Assembly (NCBI GenBank): GCA_963582065.1
Contig: CAUZRQ010000006.1
Location: 39,051 to 103,050, forward strand
DNA: 64,000 nt
Origin: UBA8437 sp963582065
Lineage (GTDB): Bacteria; Planctomycetota; Planctomycetia; Planctomycetales; Planctomycetaceae
Reading direction: 5' to 3'
Positions 46,901 to 56,014 of this stretch are shown here, piece by piece; within the stretch, counting starts at the first letter, position 1; every line of letters begins with the position of its first letter. The position numbers and the translations under genes are program-made. The notes beneath the pieces are model-generated. The model ran no database searches, had not been told where the DNA came from, and saw nothing but the letters and a program-made list of their open reading frames with translations.

Positions 46901-47376
46901 AGCGGCAGAAACGACCACCAGTTGCGGTCGTCGGCCGTGATCGCGTCCCCGTCCTGGCGAGTCCCCTTGCCGCCGACTCCGGGCACAACGGCCCCGTTCT
47001 TGATCCACGTGACCAGTTCCAGCACCTGGGAACCTTCCAGCGGAGCATCCGGCGGCATCCGCTTCTTGCCGCGACGCCGGATGGCCTGCACGATCAGGCT
47101 GCCGGTCGGGTTGCCCGGCACCACGACCGGTCCCGAACGTCCCCCGGCCATCAGTCCCCGGACCCGGACCAGGTCGAGCCCCGCCTTGGGTTTCTGGCCC
47201 GAGTGACACTTGCCGCAGCGGGACACCAACAACGGCCGGATCTTCCGTTCGAATCGCTCCAGTTCGGCAGATCGTTCAGCCGCCGCCGCCGATGACGAAC
47301 CGGCCAGGCCCAGCACCACGACCGCCACGCAAACGGCGGCAGTTCGGATCCAGTCGCCAGCCCGTTTCAGCACCAC
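43915..47376 (-). CDS. PSCyt1/DUF1549/DUF1553 protein with inserted LamG domain
   Basis: About 1153 residues from GTG codons at 47376/47373, chosen for GGGAG upstream; the frame is open to 47553. Order: signal peptide (VCVAVVVLGLAGSSSAAA); PSCyt1 heme motif CGKCH; DUF1549, ending with a second CxxCH (CARCHDHKFDPI); a LamG/concanavalin-like domain of about 200 residues (HWPFDAASG ... DLDDVAIWDRVLN); then DUF1553 (SGRLELARWITRPQHPLTARVMVNR ... FGQLGEEPSHP). Such proteins are planctomycete-specific putative extracellular cytochrome-like proteins. Paired with the DUF1501 gene downstream. The LamG sits between DUF1549 and DUF1553, unlike in the paralogue at 56015. Gap to the SGNH gene is 34 bp. 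Confidence 0.9.
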   Translation of the reverse strand: MVLKRAGDWIRTAAVCVAVVVLGLAGSSSAAAAERSAELERFERKIRPLLVSRCGKCHSGQKPKAGLDLVRVRGLMAGGRSGPVVVPGNPTGSLIVQAIRRRGKKRMPPDAPLEGSQVLELVTWIKNGAVVPGVGGKGTRQDGDAITADDRNWWSFLPLDPGHPPAVSGDRWSRSPIDRYILARLVEENLPPSSEADRRTWIRRATFGLWGLPPTPGAVRAFEADRAPGAFARVIDRLLASPRYGERWARHWLDIVRYADTNGGGFDYVYPTAWRYRDYVVRAFNRDTPYDRFLIEQLAGDLLEPASEDQREVDRLLATGLLTLAPKGLGTQDKELMAMDVVDDQIDVLGRALLGLTLACARCHDHKFDPILTTDYYALAGIFRSTVSLRDMDKNPSYWPERTLEPPSLSRARDRHSAETKAVAAAISKIVTAGNKRLIDDARKRLPEYLLAAAAIYHTRGDRAAVAHWPFDAASGKTVAATVGPSGRLANVSPQAPDKVPTRVEDGQVGRALRFATGRVVEVDAKALQPLAFAKNGDFSVSIWIRAPRGYTPKSADSVVAATFKSKAIWFIALRPGGYNGVYLRHYSGTSSVDIKPSSNQLPLLVDGKWHHLVVTSDRDADGLMYLDGRTVGRTPIKAVSSVADFGAPVSLRLGASTNGFAGDLDDVAIWDRVLNAAEVTRLFQQGGRGDQPKNVAAVERKRTRRDGAPSVEELLKTHRLVPSLARRLSRELVDAAGRKASTLHPLTRDFPQTVEQVRSQVDLDSPELARRLSAKDGPLKPDTDAHSFYDPAQRKELASLQAESRRLAEVRFPVPVSAMVAFDDKKPADLRVHVAGDTRRLGQLVSRGVPVVLRDPDQPATKIPDRTSGRLELARWITRPQHPLTARVMVNRVWQWHFGEGLVQTPDNFGQLGEEPSHPRLLDHLAASFVRDGWSLKRLHRRIMLSSVYRQSSLSRKAAMAVDADNRLLWRMSRRRLEAEPFRDAMLVASGALDSQMFGTFQSWKPKVFSVDDANSETANFRTRRRSLYMPVVRTTLQEMMELFDVGDPNSITSRRSNTTVAHQALFLLNNPFVRERSQGLADRVLAVSDDQGRQIERAWWLVLSRPPTALERVRAGKFLAVSRKSAGGSSREAWVSLSWALFSLNEFLFVD

Positions 47377-47410
47377 GCTGCTCCCACAATCCACTCGGAC
47401 CACCTGCGAG

Positions 47411-49330
47411 TCACCTTGATTCTGACGTCCGTTGCCGGCCAATCCAATCCTCGAGAATCTCTGTGGAACCGGCACGATTGCCCCTGGAGCGGTCAACCAG
47501 GTGCAGATCCTGGGCACGAACCAAACGACGGACCAACCCGTCGTGGTCAGCATCGCCCCCGTCCGGATCGGCGACCGACGGGTGAATCATCACGCAGTCC
47601 CACTTCTGGTACGAGAAACTCAGCGAGTAGTTCATGATCCAGGAGTAGGAGTTGATGAACTCCTCTCCCGACGCGGCACCGGCGGTCCGCGGCACGGCGA
47701 CCAGCACGAGGTCGGGTTTCATCAGCCGCACCCGTTTCGCCGCCTCCTGCTCGATCTTCTTGAGCGACTGCCCCTCGACGGGCCAACGGGTCACCTCGAC
47801 CTGGGCACCGGGCTTGAGCTTCCGCAGCACGCCGGCGATCGATGTGTCGTAGGGCGGCATCGCCAGCACGCGGATCGGTCGACCGGCCTTCAACAGCGAC
47901 AGCGTACGTGGAATGGCCGGTTCGATGGGATGAACATCCGCCAGGCTGACGCGGCGACCGGTGATCGTGCGGGCGAGTTGACGGGCAATCCGACGATGGC
48001 CATCCATGTTGGGGTGAATCTGATCGCTCATCAGCAACCGCCAGTCCCCGCGATCGTGATGCCGCATCGCATCGAACCCGCGGTAACAATCGCAGACGGG
48101 CACCTTCAACTCGCGGCCGACCGCTCGAACGACATCGCAGTACTCGACCAGCCGATCGGTCGGTCGACGGGGCGTATCGATCACGTTGTTGGGAGTCGCC
48201 AGCACGACCTCGGCTCCGATCTTCCGGCATCTGCCGACGATGGTGACGAGGTTCTTCCGGTAATCGGCCGGCGACACCCGTGTCATGTCATTGAGCCCGA
48301 ACATCACGGTGACGATGTCGGGCTTGTGAGCCAGAACGTCCTTGTCGAACCTCGACAGCCCGTCGGCAGTCGTGTGCCCGCTGATGCCGGCGTTGATCGC
48401 CTGCACCCTGGTTCCGGGCACGGCCGCTTCGAGCGCCAGCCCGAGCATGGCCGTGTAGGCCCGGCGGCTGCCGGTGTGGTAGTAGACACCGGTCACGCTG
48501 TCGCCGAAGCAGACGACGCGGACGGGACGATCGGCCCGCAGCATCCGTTGACGAATCCGCGAACCGTGACCCAGAGACGTCTCGACCGCGGGCAGCATCG
48601 TCGTGGCCAGCACGCGGTGACCGACGGGGTTGGGATGACACCCGTCGGTCGTCCAATCTCGCAGCGTGACACCGTCCTTTTTTGCCTTCGACCACCGGGC
48701 GAAGTGATCGACCAACGGCACGCGCCACATGGCCGCGACCTCGCGACAGGCCTCGACATACTTTTCGAGCTTCACGTTGGGGTGCTCGCCGACGCCATTG
48801 GGCTTCGCGTCATCAGCCCACCGCGGCTCGGTCATCAGGACCGGCATGATGTCTCGACGGAGCAACTCGGTGACCAGACGAACCAGGTTGTCCCGGTAGC
48901 GATCCCGGGACAGCCGACTGGCCGTCTTTCCTCGGTCGACATAGCTGTCGTTGGTGCCGTACATGATCGTGACCACGTCCGGCTGCAGGGCCAGGACCTT
49001 CTGGAGTCTCGTCAGCGCCTGGTCGGTCCGCTCGCCGCCGATCCCGACGTTGGTCACTCGGACCGATCGACCGGCTGCCAGGAGGCTGGACTCGATCAGC
49101 GAGGCGAATGTCTGCTCGGCGGTCACTCCCGGCCGTTGACCATTGGTGATCGAATCGCCCAGCGTGACGATGTGAGTCGGCTGCGTGGCCGACCTGGGCT
49201 GAGACGGCGTTCGATCGTCACCGCTGGACGTGCCGACAAGCGCAACCAGCACGACCGCCACGAGCACGCGGGCGATGCTCCAGCGGACCGGGCGGGGGAG
49301 AGCGGTTGCACAACGACCGGGTGACGTCAT
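47411..49330 (-). CDS. Secreted tandem SGNH/GDSL hydrolase
   Basis: 639 residues with a signal peptide (ARVLVAVVLVALVGTSSG). Domain 1 has the nucleophile in TLGDSITNG (Ser60), oxyanion GGE and GTNDS, and catalytic DGCHPN. Domain 2 repeats all blocks: CFGDSVTG (Ser278), NAGISGHT, FGLNDM and DQIHPN. A third section (about 505-600) has a degenerate SGNH-like pattern (PIRVLAMPPYD, LVAVPR) without the Ser block. Members are carbohydrate esterases and related enzymes. Two apparently intact active sites in one chain are unusual. Upstream is a Gfo/Idh gene (6 bp), downstream the DUF1549/DUF1553 gene. Confidence 0.92.
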   Translation of the reverse strand: MTSPGRCATALPRPVRWSIARVLVAVVLVALVGTSSGDDRTPSQPRSATQPTHIVTLGDSITNGQRPGVTAEQTFASLIESSLLAAGRSVRVTNVGIGGERTDQALTRLQKVLALQPDVVTIMYGTNDSYVDRGKTASRLSRDRYRDNLVRLVTELLRRDIMPVLMTEPRWADDAKPNGVGEHPNVKLEKYVEACREVAAMWRVPLVDHFARWSKAKKDGVTLRDWTTDGCHPNPVGHRVLATTMLPAVETSLGHGSRIRQRMLRADRPVRVVCFGDSVTGVYYHTGSRRAYTAMLGLALEAAVPGTRVQAINAGISGHTTADGLSRFDKDVLAHKPDIVTVMFGLNDMTRVSPADYRKNLVTIVGRCRKIGAEVVLATPNNVIDTPRRPTDRLVEYCDVVRAVGRELKVPVCDCYRGFDAMRHHDRGDWRLLMSDQIHPNMDGHRRIARQLARTITGRRVSLADVHPIEPAIPRTLSLLKAGRPIRVLAMPPYDTSIAGVLRKLKPGAQVEVTRWPVEGQSLKKIEQEAAKRVRLMKPDLVLVAVPRTAGAASGEEFINSYSWIMNYSLSFSYQKWDCVMIHPSVADPDGGDADHDGLVRRLVRAQDLHLVDRSRGNRAGSTEILEDWIGRQRTSESR

Positions 49331-49336
49331 GAGTGC

Positions 49337-50689
49337 CTAGGCTCCGGGTTCGAGGATCTTGATCTCGGTGTCGCTCAACAGTGCCGTCACCGGAGTGCCG
49401 CGTCCGGCCTCGAAGTGCTCGAGGTTCTTTTCGGCCACCACCGCCGCCGCCTCGGCCACCTGCACCACGTTCCGCTGGCTGGCTGCCGTGGGGTAGGTCT
49501 CGTCGAGCGACTCGAGCGATTCGCCCAGCAGGCGGTGGCGGATGATCGCCAGCAACCCGGCAGCGATCGACGCCTTGCCGTAGCCGAAGATCTCGAGTTC
49601 CCCTCCGCGGTGCCGGAAACGGCCGCCGAAGGACGGGTTGCGGGTGCGTGACCCGTCACCGATTATCGCTTCGCGGAAACCCCGGTCCTGCTGGTCGACC
49701 ATTCCACGGCCGTAGATGCCGTAGAGTTCGATCTCCTGGTTGACCGCCCCCTCGAACTCGGCCGGGTTGATCCAGTTGTTGCTGTAGTCGCCCCGCATGC
49801 CGTTGTCGTAGGTCACCGCCACGTCGATGCTGTCCCAGGTCTGGATGGCGTGCTGGCGTTTGAACGTCGACGGGTCGACACCCTGCCGCCTGGCCACCTC
49901 GAGATGGTGCTCGTCCCAGTTGACCAGCAGGGTCTTCTGCCCGGTGGCGAAGACGCTGCGGGGCTTGACGCCCAGGTAGTGGTGCACGACATCGAGCCAG
50001 TGACAGCCGACGTAGGTGAACGGGTTGCTCTCTTCGGCCCACGCGAAGATCTCGGTGCTGACCTCCAGCGGCTCCTCGAGCACGGTTCTCACCCGGTTGA
50101 TCGTCCCGTACTTCTCTTCGGAGTTCAGCATCATGTCTCGGACGAACGGGTCGTACCTCTTGTGCATGTCGACGGCGACGATGCGGTCCTGCTGCCTGGC
50201 CCTGGCGATGATCAGGTCCGCCTCCTCGCAGGTCAGGCACAGCGGCTTCTCGGCGATCACGTCGCAACCGGCTTCCAGCGCGTCCAGGATCGGGTCGGTG
50301 TGCAGGTGGTCGGGCGTGGCGACAAACAGCACGTCGGGCCGGTGCCGTTCGATGATGTCGTTCCAGACCGTCTCGCCGTAACACGCCTCGATCTGCCGGT
50401 CGGGAAACTCACCGGCAAACCACTCGACGATCCGCCCCGCCGTCCCGCTCGACTCGCTGCGGGTCCCCACCGCGCAGAGGTCGATCTTGATGTCGGCCAC
50501 GTCGGCCGCCAGGTGGCTCATCCCGATCGACGTCAGCGTACCGGCGATCCCGCCCCGCATCAGGTCCTTGAAGCTCTGGCCGATGATGTCGTCAAAGAAC
50601 ATGCCGCCGCCGATCACGGCAACACTGATGGATCGGGTGGTGTCGGTCATGGCGAGAAGAGGATCGGCGACTGCTTTGGCAACAGGCAC
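49337..50689 (-). CDS. Gfo/Idh/MocA-family oxidoreductase
   Basis: 450 residues from the GTG at 50689, which has GGAG 5-6 nt upstream; an in-frame ATG at 50650 (437 residues) begins nearer the fold and has weak Shine-Dalgarno sequence. Rossmann VAVIGGGMF, then FVATPDHLHTDPILDALEAGCDVIAEKPL, where EKP carries the conserved Lys. The catalytic-type motif CHWLDVVHHYLG lies in the C-terminal domain. This is the NAD(P)-dependent sugar oxidoreductase family; substrate unknown. It is separated from the upstream DUF1501 gene by a strong terminator hairpin, so it probably has its own promoter, and its stop is 6 bp from the SGNH gene start. Confidence 0.92.
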   Translation of the reverse strand: MPVAKAVADPLLAMTDTTRSISVAVIGGGMFFDDIIGQSFKDLMRGGIAGTLTSIGMSHLAADVADIKIDLCAVGTRSESSGTAGRIVEWFAGEFPDRQIEACYGETVWNDIIERHRPDVLFVATPDHLHTDPILDALEAGCDVIAEKPLCLTCEEADLIIARARQQDRIVAVDMHKRYDPFVRDMMLNSEEKYGTINRVRTVLEEPLEVSTEIFAWAEESNPFTYVGCHWLDVVHHYLGVKPRSVFATGQKTLLVNWDEHHLEVARRQGVDPSTFKRQHAIQTWDSIDVAVTYDNGMRGDYSNNWINPAEFEGAVNQEIELYGIYGRGMVDQQDRGFREAIIGDGSRTRNPSFGGRFRHRGGELEIFGYGKASIAAGLLAIIRHRLLGESLESLDETYPTAASQRNVVQVAEAAAVVAEKNLEHFEAGRGTPVTALLSDTEIKILEPGA

Positions 50690-50715
50690 CGGTCTCCGTG
50701 TCTTGATCGAGGGGG

Positions 50716-50763
50716 AAATGAAAACGGGGACCGGCGCCCGCCTGGTGGCAGGCGCCGGCCCCC
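50716..50763 (-). terminator. Rho-independent terminator after the DUF1501 gene
   Basis: Read on the minus strand, a GC-rich hairpin (outer GGGG/CCCC, then CCGGCGCC/GGCGCCGG, then GCC/GGC with a small ACCA-type loop; two mismatches) is followed directly by GTTTTCATTT. It lies between the stop at 50782 and the Gfo/Idh start at 50689, where it would end transcription of the DUF1501 gene. Confidence 0.6.
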
Positions 50764-50781
50764 GGTGAATGCCGACATGGT

Positions 50782-52257
50782 CTAGAGCAGTCCGGCGATC
50801 GGCTGGCCGAAGTAGATGTTGTGCGGCCGATCGAGCTCGTCCTTCCAGGCGGCGTCCCGCGGGATGCCCAGTCCGCTGTAGATCGTCGCCGCCATGTTCT
50901 CGGGCGTCTGCGGATCCGAGGCCGGGTACCCGCCGATCTTGTCCGAGGAACCGACGACGTTTCCGCCGCGGATTCCGCCACCGGCGAAGAACAGCGTCTG
51001 CACCGCACCCCAGTGGTCCCGCCCGGCTTCCCTGTAGTGCTCGGGCAGGGTCGAGAGCTTCGGCGTGCGGCCGAATTCGCCACCCATCACGATCATGGTC
51101 GAATCGAGCAGCCCGTTGTCGTCGAGATCGTCGAGCAGAGCCGAGATCGCCCGGTCGGTCGGGGGCAGCAACTTCTCACGCAACCGCCAGAAGGCTTCGC
51201 CGTGAGTGTCCCAGCCCTCGTTGTTGCCAAGGTTGACCTGGACCATCGGCACGCCCGCCTCGGCCAACCGGAAGGCCATCAGCAGGCTCCAGCCGAAACT
51301 GTTGCGGCCGTAGCGTTCCTGCAGTTTCGTGTCGGTAGTGGTGACATCGATCGCCCGACGCACCTCCTGGCTGGCCAACAGCGAAATTGCGCTCTGGCGG
51401 TGCAGGTCGTAGGACTGGCCGGCCGCCGACTCTTCGAGAGCCTCACGTTGCCGGTCGATAGTCGTCAACAGGTCCAACCGGTTGCCGAAACGCCCGCCGC
51501 TGACTTCGCCCGGCAGCTTCAGACTCGGAGCCTGGAAGACCTTCGGGGGTGTCGAGGTCGCCTTCTTCAAGGGCAACTGGTGGAAGGTGTACTCGGGATA
51601 GGCCCCCCGCCAGAACGGATCACCGTAGTGAGTCGCGTCGATGATGAACGGGTCGCGGTGGGACCCCATCTGGCCACCGAAAGCGCCGGGGATGGTGCCG
51701 CCGGACCAGTGCACCAGTTTCTCGGGCAGCATCACTGCCGGAGGCAGGTTGTTGGGCAGACCGGCCGAGTAACGCGGAACGGCGTCGCCGACGATCGAGG
51801 AGATCGAAGGCCAGTCGTTGGGACGTGGCTTGCGGTCGCCCTTGAAACCGGCCGACTTGACCGAGCGGCCAGTCAGCATGAAGTAGTGCCCCAGCGTGTG
51901 ACCGTTGGTCGGGTGCGTCAGCGAACGGACCAGTGCCCAGTGACGGCTCCGCTGAGCCAGCATCGGCAGGTGTTCGCAGATCTGGATCCCGGGAGTCGCC
52001 GTATCGATCGGGTTGAACTCACCGCGAATCGTATCGGGGGCATCGGGCTTTAGGTCGAAACTGTCCTGCTGGGACAGGCCGCCCGAGAGGAAGATGTAGA
52101 TGCAGGTCTTGGCCGTGGCCGGGGTCGCCTGCGACTGGGGATCGGCCGCCCGCAGAGCCTCCAGGTGGTTCGTTCCCAGGCCCAGCAGACCGATCGCACC
52201 AGCCTGCACCGCCGTACGGCGATTGACCCCGGGGTGTTGCCAGCGTCCGAAACTCAT
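50782..52257 (-). CDS. DUF1501 protein (third paralogue)
   Basis: 491 residues. The N-terminus NRRTAVQAGAIGLLGLG is a Tat-like signal. DUF1501 motifs are FLSGGLSQQDSFDLKPDAP, VRSLTHPTNGHTLGHYFMLTG, MVQVNLGNNEGWDTH and EFGRTPKLSTLPEHYREAGRDHW. No DUF1549/DUF1553 partner is adjacent; the upstream gene is malate synthase G, 98 bp away. Ends at a terminator hairpin. Expected outside the cytoplasm; function unknown. Confidence 0.93.
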   Translation of the reverse strand: MSFGRWQHPGVNRRTAVQAGAIGLLGLGTNHLEALRAADPQSQATPATAKTCIYIFLSGGLSQQDSFDLKPDAPDTIRGEFNPIDTATPGIQICEHLPMLAQRSRHWALVRSLTHPTNGHTLGHYFMLTGRSVKSAGFKGDRKPRPNDWPSISSIVGDAVPRYSAGLPNNLPPAVMLPEKLVHWSGGTIPGAFGGQMGSHRDPFIIDATHYGDPFWRGAYPEYTFHQLPLKKATSTPPKVFQAPSLKLPGEVSGGRFGNRLDLLTTIDRQREALEESAAGQSYDLHRQSAISLLASQEVRRAIDVTTTDTKLQERYGRNSFGWSLLMAFRLAEAGVPMVQVNLGNNEGWDTHGEAFWRLREKLLPPTDRAISALLDDLDDNGLLDSTMIVMGGEFGRTPKLSTLPEHYREAGRDHWGAVQTLFFAGGGIRGGNVVGSSDKIGGYPASDPQTPENMAATIYSGLGIPRDAAWKDELDRPHNIYFGQPIAGLL

Positions 52258-52356
52258 CTCGGATCTCCGTGCACCAATCGACAGGCCGCCGCCCAGGAAC
52301 GAGGCCGCTTTTCCATCGGCTATTGATTATATGTCGGCCGGTTGGCAATGTCTGCA

Positions 52357-54537
52357 TCAACCAGCCTGCTTGACCTGGCGGCGGCGACTGGTCAGAACCC
52401 GTTCGGTGTACCCGTTGGGCTCGTCGCGGCCTTCGAAAACCAGCGCCAAAGCCGCCTGGTAGGCCTGTCCATCCAGCGCCGGAGCCATGGGCGTGTAGGC
52501 CGTGTCACCGGCGTTCTGTTCATCGACAACCGCCGCCATCCGTTCGAACGTCGACCGCACCTGCTCGTCGGTGACCAGACCGTGATGCAACCAGTTGGCG
52601 ATGTGCTGGCTCGATATTCTCAACGTGGCCCGGTCTTCCATCAGCCCGACGTTGTTGATGTCGGGGACCTTCGAACAGCCCACGCCCTGGTCGATCCAGC
52701 GGACAACGTAGCCGAGGATGCCCTGGACGTTGTTGTCGAGTTCCCGGGTGACCTGGTCGTCATCGGGCCGGTCGTCTCCGAGCAGGCAGGGGGAGAGCAC
52801 ATCGGAGAGTGCCGCCGACTGCCGGTCGACCAGTTCATCCTGCCGAGCGGCCACGTCGACCTCGTGGTAATGCAATGCGTGCAGAGTGGCGGCCGTCGGC
52901 GAGGGGACCCAGGCGGTGTTGGCCCCGGCCAGCGGATGTCCGCTCTTGGCCTCGAGCATCGCGGCCATCAGGTCGGGCATCGCCCACATGCCCTTGCCGA
53001 TCTGGGCGGTCCCGCGAAAACCGGTCGCCAGGCCGACATCGACGTTGTGGTTCTCGTAGGCCGGCAACCACACCGCGTTCTTGATCTCGGGCTTGGGCAC
53101 CACCGGCCCGGCCTCCATCAACGTGTGGATCTCGTCCCCGGTCCGGTCCAAAAACCCGGTGTTGATGAACACGACCCGTCGGCGAGCGGCCCGGATGCAG
53201 GCGGCCAGGTTGACCGTCGTCCGGCGTTCCTCGTCCATGATGCCGATCTTCAGCGTGTCGGGCTCCAGTCCCAACGCCGCCTCGACCCGCCCGAACAGTT
53301 CCACCGTCGACGACACCTCGTCGGGACCGTGCTGCTTCGGCTTGACGATGTAGACGCTGCCGGCCCGCGAATTACGGACCGTACCCTGGCCCTTCAGATC
53401 GTGGATGGCCGCCAGCGAGGTGATCATCGCGTCGAGGTAGCCCTCGGGAATCGGATCGCCCGAGGCGGTGGTGACCGCGTCGGTGTACATGTGGATGCCG
53501 ACGTTGCGGATCAGCAGCAGGCTGCGTCCGGGCAACGTCACGGTGCCACCGCCGGGAGCGGTGTAACTGCGGTCGGGATTGAGCCGACGCGTGACCGGCT
53601 CTCCCGCCTTCTCGAACGTCACCTCGAGATCACCCTTCATCAGGCCCAGCCAGTTGGCATAGACCAGTCGCTTGTCCTGGGCATCGACGGCCGAGACCGA
53701 GTCCTCGCAGTCCTGGATGGTCGTCGTGGCCGATTCCAGCACCACGTCCTTCACGCCGGCCGGATGGGCCGCCCCGACCGGGTGCTGGCGATCGATGATG
53801 ATCTCGACATGCAGCCCGTTGTGAACCAGCAACACGCACGAGGGAGATTCGGGCGAGCCGTTGAACCCGGCCAGCCCGTCCCTGTCGGCCAAACGGGTCG
53901 TCGCTCCGCCGGAAAGTTCGACAACCAGTTGCTGTCCGCCGTCGATCGCCTCGAGCCGATAGCCAACCGCGTCGGAATGGCTGCCGTCAGCCAGGGGCAC
54001 ATGCTGGTCCAGCAGCGACTCCGCGTGAGCCACCACGCGGGCCCCGCGGGCCGGATCGTACCCCGCAGCCGACTCGCCCTCTTCCCAGGCAAGCACGTCG
54101 GTGCCGTAGAGAGCATCGTAGAGACTGCCCCAGCGGGCGTTGGCGGCGTTCAGGCAATACCGGGCGTTGTCGACCGGGACAACCAGCTGGGGCCCGGCGA
54201 TCGTGGCGATTTCTGGGTCGACATTGGTCGTTTCGATGGCGAACGCCCCCTCGTCACCGACCAGGTATCCGATCTCGGCCAGGAAATCGCGGGCCTCCGC
54301 GCCACTGAAACCCGATTCCCTTCGCTCGAGGTGCCACGCGTCGATCTGCCGCTGCAGTTCGTCACGGCGTGCCAGCAGCCGGCGGTTGCCGGGATCGAGG
54401 TCGGAGACGATCTGGCCCAGGGAGGTCCAGAACCCATCCGGATCCACCCCGGTGCCCGGTGCGATCTCGTCATGGACCAGTTCGTACAGGCCCGCATCGA
54501 CCAGCAGGCCACCCACTTCAACGCGTTCACCTGTCAT
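52357..54537 (-). CDS. glcB: Malate synthase G
   Basis: 726 residues, the length of the G isoform (about 720; isoform A is about 530). The ATG has AAGAGGA 5 nt upstream. Conserved active-site elements: NSRAGSVYIVKPKQHGP with the catalytic Arg, GIMDEERRTTVNL with metal-binding Glu, and the C-terminal LMEDRATLRISSQHIANWLHHG with catalytic Asp. It condenses glyoxylate with acetyl-CoA to malate in the glyoxylate or glycolate pathway. No isocitrate lyase or glycolate oxidase gene is in the window. It is an ordinary metabolic gene set between DUF1501 genes. Confidence 0.97.
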   Translation of the reverse strand: MTGERVEVGGLLVDAGLYELVHDEIAPGTGVDPDGFWTSLGQIVSDLDPGNRRLLARRDELQRQIDAWHLERRESGFSGAEARDFLAEIGYLVGDEGAFAIETTNVDPEIATIAGPQLVVPVDNARYCLNAANARWGSLYDALYGTDVLAWEEGESAAGYDPARGARVVAHAESLLDQHVPLADGSHSDAVGYRLEAIDGGQQLVVELSGGATTRLADRDGLAGFNGSPESPSCVLLVHNGLHVEIIIDRQHPVGAAHPAGVKDVVLESATTTIQDCEDSVSAVDAQDKRLVYANWLGLMKGDLEVTFEKAGEPVTRRLNPDRSYTAPGGGTVTLPGRSLLLIRNVGIHMYTDAVTTASGDPIPEGYLDAMITSLAAIHDLKGQGTVRNSRAGSVYIVKPKQHGPDEVSSTVELFGRVEAALGLEPDTLKIGIMDEERRTTVNLAACIRAARRRVVFINTGFLDRTGDEIHTLMEAGPVVPKPEIKNAVWLPAYENHNVDVGLATGFRGTAQIGKGMWAMPDLMAAMLEAKSGHPLAGANTAWVPSPTAATLHALHYHEVDVAARQDELVDRQSAALSDVLSPCLLGDDRPDDDQVTRELDNNVQGILGYVVRWIDQGVGCSKVPDINNVGLMEDRATLRISSQHIANWLHHGLVTDEQVRSTFERMAAVVDEQNAGDTAYTPMAPALDGQAYQAALALVFEGRDEPNGYTERVLTSRRRQVKQAG

Positions 54538-54587
54538 CGTGTCCTCTTGCTGCTCTCCATGGTCGTCTATCCCGGTGGCGGAAGCCC

Positions 54588-56009
54588 CTAGGTCAGGATC
54601 TCGCGAACCACCTCGCCTTCGACATCAGTCAGCCGAAAATCACGGCCGGCGTGTCGGAAGGTCAACCGTTGGTGGTCCAACCCCAGCAGGTGCAGGATCG
54701 TGGCGTGGAGGTCGGGGATCGAGACCTTGTTCTCGGCCACGTAGTAGCCGAAATCGTCCGTCTTGCCGTACTTCATCCCGCCACGGACGCCCCCACCGGC
54801 CAACAGCATGCTGAAGGCATGCGGGTGATGGTCGCGACCGTCGCTGCCCTGGGCAGCCGGGGTGCGACCGAACTCGGTCCCCAGCACCACCAGCGTGTCG
54901 TCGAAGAGTCCCCGACGCTTCAGGTCGGTGATCAACGCCGCGATCGGCTGGTCGATCTTCATTGCATTCTTGCTGTGGTTGCCTCTCAGGCCGCCGTGGG
55001 CGTCCCAGTAATTGCGAGGGTAACTGTGGTTGACCTGGATGAACCGCACACCCGACTCGGCCAGCCGCCGCGCCATCAGGCACTCGCGACCGTACTCGTC
55101 GGTCGGCCCGCCGCCGATCCCGTACAACGCCAGCGTTTCCTTCGACTCCTTCGACAGGTCGAACACCTCGGGAATGGCCGACTGCATTCGGAACGCCGTC
55201 TCGAAGGCCCGGATCCGAGCCTCCAGTCGCGCGTCGGCCCCGGTCTCGACCAGGTGCTCGCGGTTGGCCGTCGCCAGCAGGTCCAGCTGGCGACGCTGGA
55301 CGACCCGGGGACGCCCCGGCACCACGTTGGAGACGGCGGCGGTGCGGGGAAACTCCCCGTTGCCGTCACCGATGCTGGTCCCCTGAAAACTGGCCGCCAG
55401 GAACGCCGATCCGAAGTTCTGTGTCCCGCCGTGGTAGATCGACGGTGTCAGCGTGATGAAACCCGGCAGGTCCCGGTTGTCGGATCCCAGCCCGTACAGC
55501 GTCCACGCTCCCAGGCTCGGCCGGTTCAACACGCCGTCACCGGTGTTCAACCTCAGGCAGGCCGGACCGTGCGAAACTTCGTTGCCGCCGCTGATCGAAT
55601 TGACCACGCAGATGTCGTCGATCACCGAACCGATCCGCGGAAACAACTCGCTGATCCGCACACCGCTTTGACCGTGCGAGTGGAACTTCCAGGGCGACCC
55701 CAGCAGGTTGCCCGTCACGGCGAACTCGAAGTCCGGCTTGTCGAACGGCACCGGCTGCCCGTTTCGTTTGCTCAACTCGGGCTTCTCGTCAAACGTGTCG
55801 ACATGAGAGATCCCGCCGTGCAGGAACAGGAAGATCACCCGCTTGGCCCGGGGCGCGAAGTGAGGTTTCCTGGGAGCCATCGGGTCGACGCCCGCGGCCA
55901 TCGACTCCTCGCCCAGCATCGCGGCAGCCGCGGTGGCACCGAAGCCACAGGCAATCCGGCTAAGCGCCCGGCGACGATGAAGCATGGGCATGATCGGGAT
56001 GGTTGGCAT
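54588..56009 (-). CDS. DUF1501 protein (fourth paralogue), partner of the DUF1549/DUF1553 gene
   Basis: 473 residues. The start may be any of three in-frame ATGs at 56009-55985; the last gives HRRRALSRIACGFGATAAAAML, a Tat-like signal. DUF1501 motifs: FLFLHGGISHVDTFDEKPEL, GPACLRLNTGDGV, RFIQVNHSYPRNYWDAHGG and EFGRTPAAQGSDGRDHHPH. It begins 5 bp after the DUF1549/DUF1553 stop, making the second canonical pair in the window. This order (cytochrome-like gene, then DUF1501) is the same as at 43908-47376, which suggests a duplicated module that has diverged. Confidence 0.93.
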   Translation of the reverse strand: MPTIPIMPMLHRRRALSRIACGFGATAAAAMLGEESMAAGVDPMAPRKPHFAPRAKRVIFLFLHGGISHVDTFDEKPELSKRNGQPVPFDKPDFEFAVTGNLLGSPWKFHSHGQSGVRISELFPRIGSVIDDICVVNSISGGNEVSHGPACLRLNTGDGVLNRPSLGAWTLYGLGSDNRDLPGFITLTPSIYHGGTQNFGSAFLAASFQGTSIGDGNGEFPRTAAVSNVVPGRPRVVQRRQLDLLATANREHLVETGADARLEARIRAFETAFRMQSAIPEVFDLSKESKETLALYGIGGGPTDEYGRECLMARRLAESGVRFIQVNHSYPRNYWDAHGGLRGNHSKNAMKIDQPIAALITDLKRRGLFDDTLVVLGTEFGRTPAAQGSDGRDHHPHAFSMLLAGGGVRGGMKYGKTDDFGYYVAENKVSIPDLHATILHLLGLDHQRLTFRHAGRDFRLTDVEGEVVREILT

Positions 56010-56014
56010 GACGA

